IMG/VR virus record: IMGVR_UViG_3300045995_000065
Coordinates: 1-64,000 of that record
DNA: 64,000 bases
Origin: a virus
Strand: one strand, 5' to 3'
Each line of letters opens with the position of its first letter. Position 1 is the stretch's first letter. The notes beneath the pieces are model-generated. The model did not search any database and had not been told where the DNA came from. It worked only from the letters and a program-made list of their open reading frames with translations. A program made the translations under genes and the position numbers. Below are positions 55,148 through 63,525 of the stretch, one piece after another.

Positions 55148-56215
55148 TTAGTTAGTATGTATGCGTTTCTTCATCAGCTCAATTTTTAGCTTGCTCGTTT
55201 CAACCCCCTCAAGGATTGACTTCATTGTGTACAGCTTGCCATACATTTCAACTGCCTTACTAACATCTTTGTATTTGTCTTTCCAAATTGGAAAGCTAAC
55301 ATGCCACCCATATTCAATTGCAAGGTCAACTAATCGCTCACCAGTCCATACCATCTTGCCACGTACTTCTTTTAGGTCAAAGTCTGGTACAACAATTACT
55401 TCCTTGCCGAGACTTTCGATTAAGTCTACTTGCACTTCGGAAATGTGATCGCCCAATGTAGCGACGCCGTCTACTGCCATTGCATCAAACGGGCCCTCCA
55501 TTACTAGCACAAACTTTGAATCACGTTTCTGTATGTCCATGTTGAAAACAACATTCGCCTCATAGCTATTGTAATACTTGGGCTTAACATTGTCTACTAT
55601 TGCTCTGCCAGTATAGCCTATCACTTGCCCTTTCCAGTAGAAGGGCACGATGACACGCTTATGCAAATTGGATTGGGTCTCTGGAGTGATATAGAATTGA
55701 TACTTTTCCATATCAACCTTACGACTAGTCAAATACTCCACAGTGTTTACAAGTTGCTCGTAATCTTCCTGCTTTACCGTGTCCTCAGTATTCAATGCCA
55801 AAAATGTCATCAACTCAGCAATGCTTATTGCTTCTTCTGGTAATGAACGAGGTTTGACTACAAACTCTTCTTTTACCTTTTCGATTATCTCTGGCGCAAT
55901 CGTATCTTTGATGCGCAGTGCTTCGAATACTAATCGTTTTATCGTATTCTCGTCTGTGCCAAACCATTGCAATAGTTTTCGAAACTTGTACGATATGTGC
56001 CTACCAGGTTCCCACCCAGTAATGAATTGGCAATTGAAACAATGGTACGCTACACCGCCTGTAGGTGTGAGCATTAGTCCACCGCGACCTCGTGTGTCCG
56101 CACTCTCGCCATTATGATGACAACAAGGCGCATTAAACGAAATCCAATTATTCGGACTCGTTTTGCGCTTACCAGGAAGTATTGTTGTTACAGTGTCTTG
56201 AATTGAATTGCTCAC
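55148..56215 (-). CDS. DNA primase (T4 gp61-like, TOPRIM)
   Basis: 355 aa. N-terminal zinc site Cys31/Cys32, His34, Cys59, Cys62 (APCCHHNG, HCFNCQ). TOPRIM core: VLVMEGPFDAMAVDG (Glu of motif) and VVPDFDLKEVRG (DxD). It makes RNA primers for lagging-strand synthesis. 15 nt before the helicase gene, so the two form a primosome pair. Confidence 0.85.
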   Translation of the reverse strand: MSNSIQDTVTTILPGKRKTSPNNWISFNAPCCHHNGESADTRGRGGLMLTPTGGVAYHCFNCQFITGWEPGRHISYKFRKLLQWFGTDENTIKRLVFEALRIKDTIAPEIIEKVKEEFVVKPRSLPEEAISIAELMTFLALNTEDTVKQEDYEQLVNTVEYLTSRKVDMEKYQFYITPETQSNLHKRVIVPFYWKGQVIGYTGRAIVDNVKPKYYNSYEANVVFNMDIQKRDSKFVLVMEGPFDAMAVDGVATLGDHISEVQVDLIESLGKEVIVVPDFDLKEVRGKMVWTGERLVDLAIEYGWHVSFPIWKDKYKDVSKAVEMYGKLYTMKSILEGVETSKLKIELMKKRIHTN

Positions 56216-56258
56216 TAGCTATTGTAGCAGTTTGCAACTACAAATTCAAGACTTTAGA

Positions 56259-57617
56259 TTACCATACATTGGGTAATGCTATGCGTCTCCAAATGGGTGT
56301 GGAGCCATCGTATACAGTGGTGCAGACATACAAATAAATCGAATCCGCTGCAATCATCCCAGCCGTATCTCCAACTTTACCATATTTTGTTGTCGGAACG
56401 GGTTGTACCCCGGACGGTCCTTGCGGTCCAGGAACTGTACTATCAGCACCAGCCGGGCCTTGTAGGCCAATATTACCTTGAATACCTTGCGGACCTGTTG
56501 GACCAGCAACTATACTATCTGCACCTGCTGGTCCAATGTTACCTTGAATGCCCTGCGGACCAGGAACTGTACTAGCAGCACCAGCCGGGCCTTGTGGGCC
56601 AGTAGGTCCTACTAAAGATTGAAGCCAATCTATATTTGTACCGACAAATCCATTGATTGCTGCAACTTGATAAGCAGACAAACCATCATTGCCTGTGGGA
56701 CCTGGAATGCCTTGTATGCCCTGGGGACCTTGAATACCCTGTGTGCCTTGTGGACCTAAATCGCCCTGAATGCCCTGAATGCCTTGTGGACCTAAATCGC
56801 CTTGTACGCCTTGTGGGCCCAACGGACCAATATTACCTTGAATGCCTTGCGGGCCTATCGGTCCGATATTACCTTGAATGCCCTGTAAACCCTGAATGCC
56901 TTGCGGGCCCAAACTGCCTTGAATACCTTGTGGCCCTTGTAAACCTTGTGGGCCAACAATTTTACCAACGTCAACCCAAGCTGAGCCTGACCATGTGTAT
57001 AAATTGCCGTCAGCTTCAACAATGTATGCATCACCGACAACGTTGATAAACATAGGAAGGTCAGCAACCTGTAACACAGACCCCTTAAGATGAACTCCTG
57101 CACCAGCTTCGCCAGTATCACCTTTAGGACCAGCAATTCCCTGTAGTCCTTGTGGGCCAGTTAGACCTTGAATACCTTGCGATCCTTGTGGGCCAGCAAC
57201 TATACTATCTGCGCCAGTAAGCCCTTGGATACCCTGTGGTCCCATCGGACCAATATTACCTTGGATGCCTTGAGTGCCTTGTGGTCCTTCAATTCCTTGC
57301 AATCCTGTAGGGCCAGCAACACCCATTGGGCCCTGCGTGCCTTGAACACCTTGCGGTCCGGCTGGGCCTTGTGGCCCAGCCGGGCCTGTGGGCCCAACTG
57401 CTGTGCCAGCAGGACCTTCAGGTCCTATAGGCCCAGCTGGCCCTGTGGCGCCAACTGATGCAAGTGGGTATGGCAGATCTGTCCAACGTGAAATTCCGTT
57501 ACCGTACTTCACTCTTGAGGTATCTAGTTCTAGACCAGGTTCACCCAAAGCTAAGATAGGATTACGAGCCGTCCAATTAATTGCTAAATCACGTCTAAAT
57601 TTAATCTGTACTGTCAT
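56259..57617 (-). CDS. Tail fibre with collagen-like Gly-x-y repeats
   Basis: 452 aa from ATG 57617 (MTVQIKFRRDLAINWTARNP). N-terminal capsid/baseplate-binding part (1-56), then many GPx/GIQGxxGPQG repeats (about 60-175 and 225-425) broken by a globular insert. Collagen-like triple helices form stiff fibre shafts in phages. 1 nt after the preceding stop. Confidence 0.8.
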   Translation of the reverse strand: MTVQIKFRRDLAINWTARNPILALGEPGLELDTSRVKYGNGISRWTDLPYPLASVGATGPAGPIGPEGPAGTAVGPTGPAGPQGPAGPQGVQGTQGPMGVAGPTGLQGIEGPQGTQGIQGNIGPMGPQGIQGLTGADSIVAGPQGSQGIQGLTGPQGLQGIAGPKGDTGEAGAGVHLKGSVLQVADLPMFINVVGDAYIVEADGNLYTWSGSAWVDVGKIVGPQGLQGPQGIQGSLGPQGIQGLQGIQGNIGPIGPQGIQGNIGPLGPQGVQGDLGPQGIQGIQGDLGPQGTQGIQGPQGIQGIPGPTGNDGLSAYQVAAINGFVGTNIDWLQSLVGPTGPQGPAGAASTVPGPQGIQGNIGPAGADSIVAGPTGPQGIQGNIGLQGPAGADSTVPGPQGPSGVQPVPTTKYGKVGDTAGMIAADSIYLYVCTTVYDGSTPIWRRIALPNVW

Positions 57618-57618
57618 A

Positions 57619-58128
57619 TTATGCTCCACCGCCGTCTAAGACGACATCTCCTGCGTTTATGTTATATATTGTATCTGCGTTGCCCACTTCACCGTTGTAG
57701 TATGCTGGTAGTACCTTCAAGTCCAGTGGTACATCATAGTCTGCATCTACGTAAATTGGCTGCTCTAAGCTTGTTACTGTGTTTATTGTGCGAAATGTTA
57801 GCTTGTAAAAGCGTTGCTCTAATTCGTCGATTGTTGCCCTGTCAATCACAAAATTGCCTTGCCCTAGCGTTACGTTAGCCCAAGTAATAGGAAATGTAGC
57901 TACTGCTACTTTGTTGCTTGGGTCTTGTATCTCTGCGACCATAATGTAGTTCGTTACGTTGACATACTTCTGATCTTGGTTCTTGACAAGCACCTGCATA
58001 GGGTTATCAATACCTTGGTAAACTGTTACTGGTCGTGAATACACTACTCTGTTCCTTGTTGTGAAGATTGAGGGGTCAACTATTTGAGCCACAACTTTAT
58101 TGCTGTATAAATAAGTTTGGATGATCAT
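57619..58128 (-). CDS. Putative virion/fibre-associated protein
   Basis: 169 aa, strand-rich (YSRPVTVYQGIDNPMQVLVK). It resembles a conserved protein next to fibre genes in T4-like aquatic phages, from memory. TAAATA box at 58150. Co-transcribed with the collagen-like fibre. Confidence 0.5.
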   Translation of the reverse strand: MIIQTYLYSNKVVAQIVDPSIFTTRNRVVYSRPVTVYQGIDNPMQVLVKNQDQKYVNVTNYIMVAEIQDPSNKVAVATFPITWANVTLGQGNFVIDRATIDELEQRFYKLTFRTINTVTSLEQPIYVDADYDVPLDLKVLPAYYNGEVGNADTIYNINAGDVVLDGGGA

Positions 58129-58149
58129 TTTAATAGCGTCCCATTTACA

Positions 58150-58155
58150 TATTTA
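58150..58155 (-). promoter_or_regulatory. Late-type TAAATA promoter box
   Basis: TTGCTAAATATG on the minus strand, 21 nt before the ATG at 58128. Confidence 0.55.
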
Positions 58156-58165
58156 GCAAGAGAAC

Positions 58166-58537
58166 GTGGAAGAAATCAAACAACTATTAGAGAAATACCC
58201 CTTCCTATCGTACCTTGTGTATGGCGGGAACGACTACATAGGTATAATTCAAAACGCAGATGAACAGATCACGACGATCTACGACTTTTGCAGCATTAAA
58301 ACGCCAGACCAACGTCAGAGATTCTTAGTATTTGGGGAGCAATGGTGGTGGGAAAGCAATCGCTTGATCCCTATCAACGTGTTTCTGAAAGCAGACTGGT
58401 CTGAATTCAAGCCTTGCGTTAAGACTATGAACTCAAAAGATGTTGAAGTAAAAGTTGGCCCAGCCACGAGCCTAAAAGAAATGGCCCAGAAGCGCAGCAA
58501 GCGCCGTAGTATTACACTGATTAGACGATTACCTTAA
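58166..58537 (+). CDS. Conserved T4-like-phage protein of unknown function
   Basis: 123 aa from GTG 58166, with AAGAGAA upstream. EEIKQLLEKYPFLSYLVYGG, WWWESNRLIPINVFLK and a basic tail resemble a conserved hypothetical. It is the only plus-strand gene in this part, 37 bp from a divergent gene. Confidence 0.55.
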   Translation: MEEIKQLLEKYPFLSYLVYGGNDYIGIIQNADEQITTIYDFCSIKTPDQRQRFLVFGEQWWWESNRLIPINVFLKADWSEFKPCVKTMNSKDVEVKVGPATSLKEMAQKRSKRRSITLIRRLP

Positions 58538-58733
58538 GCAGTAGCGCAGTATAGTCCTCGTCAGATATTCCAATATGCTCAATGATTCCTGCGCTGTAAA
58601 TATGCAGTCCATGGGTATCAAGCGCCCACTTATCAAACACCGAACCAAACTTGTTTTGGGGACTCATTGTCTTAAGCTTCATTAGGAGCCTAAATCTTGT
58701 TTCCTGGGTAAGTTGCTCGCAAAGGTCAATCAT
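58521..58733 (-). CDS. Small hypothetical protein
   Basis: 70 aa (MIDLCEQLTQETRFRLLMKL). Overlaps the convergent gene by 17 bp. No motif recognised. Confidence 0.5.
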   Translation of the reverse strand: MIDLCEQLTQETRFRLLMKLKTMSPQNKFGSVFDKWALDTHGLHIYSAGIIEHIGISDEDYTALLLKVIV

Positions 58734-59349
58734 CTATTAATCCTAATAACTGATCAACAGTTAAACTACTCTTAGCACCTTTTCTACTGTTTTCCTTTGC
58801 CTCAAGTATTTGTAAGTTAGCAGGGTGATTAACAATTTCAATTGCAAGGTTTGCGTGCCATGCATCAAGGATACATAACTTGTGGTCAACATGAAGTGTC
58901 TGCTGTCCTAATATATAACCTTGTTCCTTAGCCCATCGCTGAGCACCCGCTCTAATTCTTCGTGCGTAAGCTCTGTAACTCTTTATATCCCCGGGAGTTA
59001 TCAACCCAGTCTTTTTACGCTTTGTTTCTCTCATCTTATCAATTGTCTCAGTGTTATGCAGACGACGGATCAAATCTTTCTTAGTTTCATTTTTTCGAAG
59101 TTCTGCATTCTGCCAACTTGCCTTAGATCTATTAGATAATTGAGAAATATATGCCGGGCAATTTTGGTATTGCGACTGGCATACATATTTCCCGCCAGTG
59201 TTTTTAGCAATAGCGATGTTGCCGCAACCAAAATGACAGTAAGTTCCGACAGGTACAGCATCATGAGTTTGCTTGTGGTAGTGAAACATAGATGGATTGT
59301 TTGCGGTGTAATCACAATGCAAACATTTTCTTGGATAGATAATACTCAT
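58726..59349 (-). CDS. Homing-type HNH endonuclease with zinc finger
   Basis: 207 aa from ATG 59349. N-terminal C2H2 zinc finger with Cys9, Cys12, His25 and His29 (CLHCDYTANNPSMFHYHKQTH, in part). A C-terminal HNH-like core (about 150-195) has TLHVDHKLCILDAWHANLA and NHPANLQILEAKENSRKGAK. This finger-plus-HNH layout resembles T4-like mobile endonucleases. Leaderless-type late box 4 nt upstream. Confidence 0.65.
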   Translation of the reverse strand: MSIIYPRKCLHCDYTANNPSMFHYHKQTHDAVPVGTYCHFGCGNIAIAKNTGGKYVCQSQYQNCPAYISQLSNRSKASWQNAELRKNETKKDLIRRLHNTETIDKMRETKRKKTGLITPGDIKSYRAYARRIRAGAQRWAKEQGYILGQQTLHVDHKLCILDAWHANLAIEIVNHPANLQILEAKENSRKGAKSSLTVDQLLGLIDD

Positions 59350-59353
59350 CAAG

Positions 59354-59359
59354 TATTTA
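59354..59359 (-). promoter_or_regulatory. Late TAAATA box 4 nt before an ATG
   Basis: GCA-TAAATA-CTTG-ATG on the minus strand. Confidence 0.65.
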
Positions 59360-59374
59360 TGCTATTTTAAAAAA

Positions 59375-59959
59375 CTACACGCCGTCCTGTTCACACAATA
59401 AATTCATATGAACTGCTATCAATGTTGAGTACGAAATTGAATGGCTCTTCTTAAAATAGTAGGAATTGTCAGTGGGCTTGTCCCATATAGTCTTAGCTAC
59501 ATTGGCCCACTTTAGCCCTATTAGGTGGCGTTTTGCAGGGCGAATCGCAGCGATAAACATAGCTAATCGTGGGATACTTGTTACTGCCTCTGGAAACTGT
59601 ATCAGCGTATCGTAATGCCCATTGACGTGCATTAACTTGTTACAAAACTCTTCGTCGTACAGCTTTGCCCAGTCTGGCTCCTTGGCCATCAATGCATCTA
59701 AATGTGCCTCGTCCTTTATCTGCGTATATAATGATACGTTCAAAAAGTCCAGCTTCATGTACCCACGTTCTTCAGCATCCTTGTGATCAATGCTCGCGCA
59801 TCCCACGATTGGGTCATTGGGAATGTCAGTAACGTAAACCCCTGAGTTATGTTTTACTAACTCACCATTACGCATAATGCCCGCAGGATTATGTCGCAGG
59901 TAGGATAACGCTTTGTTTCTATCACCAAAGTCGAGGTCAATGTCTGATTTAAATTTCAT
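59375..59959 (-). CDS. Conserved phage protein with DIDLDFGDR motif
   Basis: 194 aa from ATG 59959 (MKFKSDIDLDFGDRNKALSY), an ATGA overlap with the gene before. The DxDxDF motif resembles the catalytic loop of PolC/DnaE-type DNA polymerases. The protein is far too short to be one, and no other polymerase motif is evident. Function unknown. Confidence 0.55.
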   Translation of the reverse strand: MKFKSDIDLDFGDRNKALSYLRHNPAGIMRNGELVKHNSGVYVTDIPNDPIVGCASIDHKDAEERGYMKLDFLNVSLYTQIKDEAHLDALMAKEPDWAKLYDEEFCNKLMHVNGHYDTLIQFPEAVTSIPRLAMFIAAIRPAKRHLIGLKWANVAKTIWDKPTDNSYYFKKSHSISYSTLIAVHMNLLCEQDGV

Positions 59960-60243
59960 AGAAACTTTAGGCGAAACAGTAAGTATTTCTGATCGTCCAC
60001 TATCTTCAATCCTTTTATACAATGCATCTCCATATCGTATTCATATTTGACTCCCCAGGTGTTCTCAAACCAGTCTACTAGTCTTTCTTCAATTTTGCTA
60101 GTGGTATGGTAAGCCGCAGCCTTCTTTAGGATGACTGCCAACTCTTTCATTTCCTTGCTGTACTGCGTGTCCTTGATAAACCCTCTGAGTTGAGATTCTT
60201 CTAACTCAGTTACTGGATCGTGCACAAACGGTTCATAGTCCAT
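59956..60243 (-). CDS. Small hypothetical protein
   Basis: 95 aa from ATG 60243 (MDYEPFVHDPVTELEESQLR). Helical N-terminus, strand-rich end with VDDQKYLLFRLKFL. Overlaps the methyltransferase gene by 11 nt. Function unknown. Confidence 0.5.
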   Translation of the reverse strand: MDYEPFVHDPVTELEESQLRGFIKDTQYSKEMKELAVILKKAAAYHTTSKIEERLVDWFENTWGVKYEYDMEMHCIKGLKIVDDQKYLLFRLKFL

Positions 60244-60961
60244 ATGCAATAAATTCCCTGCCAGTAATTGAATTTGGTACGATGTTCCACTCCCATAAAT
60301 TTTCTGGCAATTTTGGTAAAGTATGAGTGTCTACGAATCTGGTATTTACTGCACCAATAACAAAACGTTGATGCATAGCACGAGAATCATGATAGAAAGC
60401 TTTGTAAAATACCGTTTGCCATCCATACAATTCCAAAATAATATTAACCCAAGGAAAGTTAGGGACACCAGCCAATATAGATGCATAGCCGTTAAACCCT
60501 GCTTTGTCCCAATCAGTCGTTTCAACATACCAATCCATATTAGGGGTTGAACATTCCGGACCAAATTCAGATTCTAAAATCAAATGCTTGACTTGACTAT
60601 TGCATATGGTTTTTAAAAAAAGATGATGATCAGCTATGTGATAAAACATACCAAAATTAGTAACTGTATCTTTTCCTTCGAGCAGTGCTGTCAAGCTATT
60701 TGCATCTGTCGCATCACCTTTAACAAATGACACCGAGTCCAAGCTATTCAATCGAATAAGATCTTGAGCAATTTCAATTGACTCTGTCCTTGGTTCTAGC
60801 CCCACCACGGATCGCGCCCCCATACACTTAATACTTGCGCTACTTTTACCAGTATACGATGCTATATCAAGCACATCACAGTCTTTAATAAAGAAATTTA
60901 ATGCTTCTGGAATAAAATACTCCATCCCCTGCACCCTAAACCTCGTTGATGAATTCGTCAT
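60233..60961 (-). CDS. SAM-dependent methyltransferase-like protein
   Basis: 242 aa from ATG 60961, ATGA overlap and GAGG upstream. Motif I VLDIASYTGKSSASI, motif II acidic VVGLEPRTESIEIA, then KGDATDANS and FGMFYHIADHHLFLK, the order of class I methyltransferases (CmoB-like spacing). Substrate unknown. Confidence 0.7.
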   Translation of the reverse strand: MTNSSTRFRVQGMEYFIPEALNFFIKDCDVLDIASYTGKSSASIKCMGARSVVGLEPRTESIEIAQDLIRLNSLDSVSFVKGDATDANSLTALLEGKDTVTNFGMFYHIADHHLFLKTICNSQVKHLILESEFGPECSTPNMDWYVETTDWDKAGFNGYASILAGVPNFPWVNIILELYGWQTVFYKAFYHDSRAMHQRFVIGAVNTRFVDTHTLPKLPENLWEWNIVPNSITGREFIAYGL

Positions 60962-61173
60962 AGCCACCTCATTAGTAATACTGATTCCATTGATTCGTTA
61001 TGCTCTTCATGAAATTTAAAGTGCACTTCATTCTCCTTAGACATAAAGAACCAATCAAAATCTTTACCCACAGCAAGCCCACAATCGCGTTGCAGCCAAT
61101 TACTAATAGCCAATGCTTTGCCTGCACGGTTTGACAGTGTTACAGCGGTTAACGGTAGCTTAACGATGTTCAT
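60958..61173 (-). CDS. Small hypothetical protein
   Basis: 71 aa (MNIVKLPLTAVTLSNRAGKA). FDWFFMSKENEVHFKFHEEH gives a compact beta protein. ATGA overlaps at both ends. Function unknown. Confidence 0.5.
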   Translation of the reverse strand: MNIVKLPLTAVTLSNRAGKALAISNWLQRDCGLAVGKDFDWFFMSKENEVHFKFHEEHNESMESVLLMRWL

Positions 61174-61889
61174 AAGTTTGCTGCCTTCAATACTTCTTTA
61201 ACCCAATCAGCATCGTCATCGTAGTCTTTAAACTTACGGTTCCAGTATGCAGGATCAATGAATGGCATTACGAGTTCAAGTTGTGCCTCATCGAGCTTAC
61301 TAAGGAAGTCAACGCCTGAATCACAATTGAAAACGACCCAAGGACTAATACGGGATGTTGCAATGTGATGTATGATACGATTAACATTGCCGTACCTAAA
61401 ATAATCGACAAAACCGTTCTTGAGTTCTGGATGATCTGCTGCATATTGTTGCATCTCCTTCAGTCCACGTTCCAACGCATCTTGGACTGCTTCTTTTTTA
61501 ATGTACTCTGTTACCCACTCAGTGTAAAGCTTGTCTGAGCACCAGTAGTCAAGCTTCTTGTTATTTGTCAGTAGCCACGTTGTAAACTGTATGAAATTAA
61601 CGCATCGTATATCCACGCAATAGCGGCCAAACTTAACGAATGCAATGTAGTACAGTGATGACGCAAACTCTTCATAAGACTTTGCCTTCTTCCCGCCTTG
61701 TGTTATCTCGTAAAAACGTAAGTAAGCTTGGAGGCCCAGCTGAACGCCTTTTTCGCCTTGCTGGTTGTGCCTGCGCTTAGGTTCGCACTGATGCGAAATA
61801 AGACTGTTTTCTCTTGCGAACGACCTATTACAGAATTTGCAGGTGTGCTCATTAGAGTTCTTTTTTAATTCGTTCTTTTGTCCAGCCAT
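61170..61889 (-). CDS. Conserved T4-like-phage protein with N-terminal C2HC-type finger
   Basis: 239 aa from ATG 61889. CKFCNRSFARENSLISHQC is a zinc finger; GVQLGLQAYLRFYEITQG and ISPWVVFNCDSG are conserved-looking helical segments I recall from T4-like aquatic phages. The start overlaps the upstream gene by 38 nt, so it is uncertain. Probably a DNA-transaction protein. Confidence 0.55.
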   Translation of the reverse strand: MAGQKNELKKNSNEHTCKFCNRSFARENSLISHQCEPKRRHNQQGEKGVQLGLQAYLRFYEITQGGKKAKSYEEFASSLYYIAFVKFGRYCVDIRCVNFIQFTTWLLTNNKKLDYWCSDKLYTEWVTEYIKKEAVQDALERGLKEMQQYAADHPELKNGFVDYFRYGNVNRIIHHIATSRISPWVVFNCDSGVDFLSKLDEAQLELVMPFIDPAYWNRKFKDYDDDADWVKEVLKAANL

Positions 61890-62328
61890 GCTGTTCAGCC
61901 AAGTGCTTAAGATCGTCTTTACCGTTGAGTCGTCTGAGGAGGTCAAGTTCATCATCTTTTAAATGGGGGTAAATTTCTTTAAGGAATTTGGTTGCTTTAT
62001 TATCAGTGGCTTCTTTTTTGCTTGCTGCTAACCAGTTATGTCGCTGTTTACCCATTCCAGGACTAACTGTAGATGCAAGTAACCATTGCAACTTCTTATG
62101 TTGGGTGCCGCTAATGTCGAAGTAATGCTTGTTGAGCCTTTCGTTAACGCTCATCAAGTAGTACGATTGCATCTCTGCACCGCCTTCTACTACAGAGCCC
62201 CAACGTATCATAAGGAAAGGAGAAAACTTCTTCTTCTCTTCATCACTTAGCTCGTCAAAGAAGGCCCTGTTCTTGAGATCAAGCTGGGCCATCTCGTTAC
62301 CTATGTATAGCTTATCAGTCGTTGCCAT
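61852..62328 (-). CDS. Conserved phage protein, possible clamp-loader small subunit (gp62-like)
   Basis: 158 aa. FSPFLMIRWGSVVEGGAEMQ, VNERLNKHYFDISG and HKKLQWLLASTVSPGMGKQR loosely follow the spacing of T4-like gp62 (NPFxxxR..N..Nxx ... KKR.KW). The match is weak. Helical C-terminus (KERIKKEL). Confidence 0.35.
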   Translation of the reverse strand: MATTDKLYIGNEMAQLDLKNRAFFDELSDEEKKKFSPFLMIRWGSVVEGGAEMQSYYLMSVNERLNKHYFDISGTQHKKLQWLLASTVSPGMGKQRHNWLAASKKEATDNKATKFLKEIYPHLKDDELDLLRRLNGKDDLKHLAEQHGWTKERIKKEL

Positions 62329-62479
62329 CTTCAGTCCATACTTTAGGTTCCGTGGGCTCAGTGGGCTCAGTGGGCTCTACAAGTATGCCATCTTCCATGT
62401 ACAGTGTCTTTTCAGACTCACCAAACTCACGTGCGTAAACTGTCTTGCCCTTATCGGGACTTTCAAAAATCTTCGTCAT
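62315..62479 (-). CDS. Small phage protein with PTEPTEP repeat
   Basis: 54 aa from ATG 62479 (MTKIFESPDKGKTVYAREFG). TKIFESPDxGKTVY is a short motif I recall in several phages. A tandem 9-nt repeat (62352-62378) codes PTEPTEPTEP. Function unknown. Confidence 0.55.
   Translation of the reverse strand: MTKIFESPDKGKTVYAREFGESEKTLYMEDGILVEPTEPTEPTEPKVWTEDGND
62352..62378. repeat. 9-nt tandem repeat, 3 copies
   Basis: GTGGGCTCA, GTGGGCTCA, GTGGGCTCT in a row, inside the small gene at 62315. Confidence 0.8.
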
Positions 62480-62777
62480 TTGATGCTCCGTTGCTTCGTG
62501 TATTGCGCACATGCTCAATGTCTTGCATCATACGCTTTTCTTGTTGCGTTACTTCACCGTGATTGCGTGGGTTACCGCACAGATAACATTGCGGATTACC
62601 ACAATCCATTGCATGGCGTTTAGCTAGACGATGTGATTGTTTAATGATCAAATCGCTATCAGTGAAACCACTGTTATTAGTGCTACCCTGCTTTGCAATT
62701 TTAACTTGCTTCTTAATCGCATTGTCATCCTTGAGCAACCGCTTAGAATGTTTGAACTTGTCTTCTTCTGTACTCAC
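62463..62777 (-). CDS. Conserved phage protein with CGNPxCxxCGNPR motif
   Basis: 104 aa from GTG 62777, directly after the previous stop. HRLAKRHAMDCGNPQCYLCG then GNPRNHGEVTQQEKR resembles a conserved phage hypothetical; the Cys set may bind zinc. Function unknown. Confidence 0.6.
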   Translation of the reverse strand: MSTEEDKFKHSKRLLKDDNAIKKQVKIAKQGSTNNSGFTDSDLIIKQSHRLAKRHAMDCGNPQCYLCGNPRNHGEVTQQEKRMMQDIEHVRNTRSNGASNDEDF

Positions 62778-63284
62778 TTAGAATGCCTTTCCAAAATCTA
62801 CGACCTCACTTTGTCGCGAAATGTCTTTTACAAAATATGCGCAGAGTGGTTTCTCTACGCCTGCTTCCAATGGAACTGCCAACATTTGCCCAGGCTTCAA
62901 CTTGGGAAAATACCATTTAACGTCTTGATAAATGTCCACGATCTCTATTAGACCAAACGATGGCTTAAAGCTGGAGATAGGGTTAAAGCAAAATGCACTA
63001 AATCCTCTATCGTTAATGCTTGTAAGCGGGACAACCTCTAGGTCACCTAAATCATTTTCGCCAATCAGTATTTGCCAATCCACTGGCATACGGATTATGC
63101 TGTTACCGATCTTTAATACAAGTGCTGGTGCGTTAAAGCTCTCCAAAAAGATTAATGGTATATAAAAGTAGTCTGGGTTCTTGCTATCCGAATTGTCTAG
63201 CACTGCAAAACGCAAATCTCCAACTTCGTCGGGAATTTCGTTTAGCTCATATGCTGCATTTGTGTCGAGGTCTAATATACGCAC
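62778..63284 (-). CDS. Conserved phage protein of unknown function
   Basis: 168 aa, strand-rich (YFYIPLIFLESFNAPALVLK). Adjacent (0 nt) to the zinc-motif gene. Resembles a hypothetical protein near the UvsW-like helicase in T4-like aquatic phages, from memory. Confidence 0.5.
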   Translation of the reverse strand: MRILDLDTNAAYELNEIPDEVGDLRFAVLDNSDSKNPDYFYIPLIFLESFNAPALVLKIGNSIIRMPVDWQILIGENDLGDLEVVPLTSINDRGFSAFCFNPISSFKPSFGLIEIVDIYQDVKWYFPKLKPGQMLAVPLEAGVEKPLCAYFVKDISRQSEVVDFGKAF

Positions 63285-63330
63285 TGGTTATCCTTATTAT
63301 AGTTTATTATAGCTTAAGACTATAATTTAG

Positions 63331-63525
63331 TCAACACCAAGCTAGTCTGAACATGGTGAACTCATCTTCGTTTTTAAACGAAATGGCGTAAGTGTTTACC
63401 ATTTTGCCACATTCACGGTCCTTGCACCATTGAGTCAACTCATTCAATTCAGATCTGGACATGCTACCTAACCGCACGTAAGTATACGTATGACGTTTCT
63501 CAATTTCTCGAATGCTAATCTTCAT
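63331..63525 (-). CDS. Small hypothetical protein
   Basis: 64 aa from ATG 63525 (MKISIREIEKRHTYTYVRLG), ATGA overlap with the helicase stop. NELTQWCKDRECG. No family recognised. Confidence 0.5.
   Translation of the reverse strand: MKISIREIEKRHTYTYVRLGSMSRSELNELTQWCKDRECGKMVNTYAISFKNEDEFTMFRLAWC

Noticed and set aside
56216-56258. Hairpin TTGTAG...CTACAA before the primase gene as a terminator
   Set aside because: Only six reliable base pairs and no T-run in either direction.
57168-57458. Plus-strand open frames opposite the collagen-like gene
   Set aside because: They arise from the repeat DNA of the fibre gene and encode low-complexity sequence.
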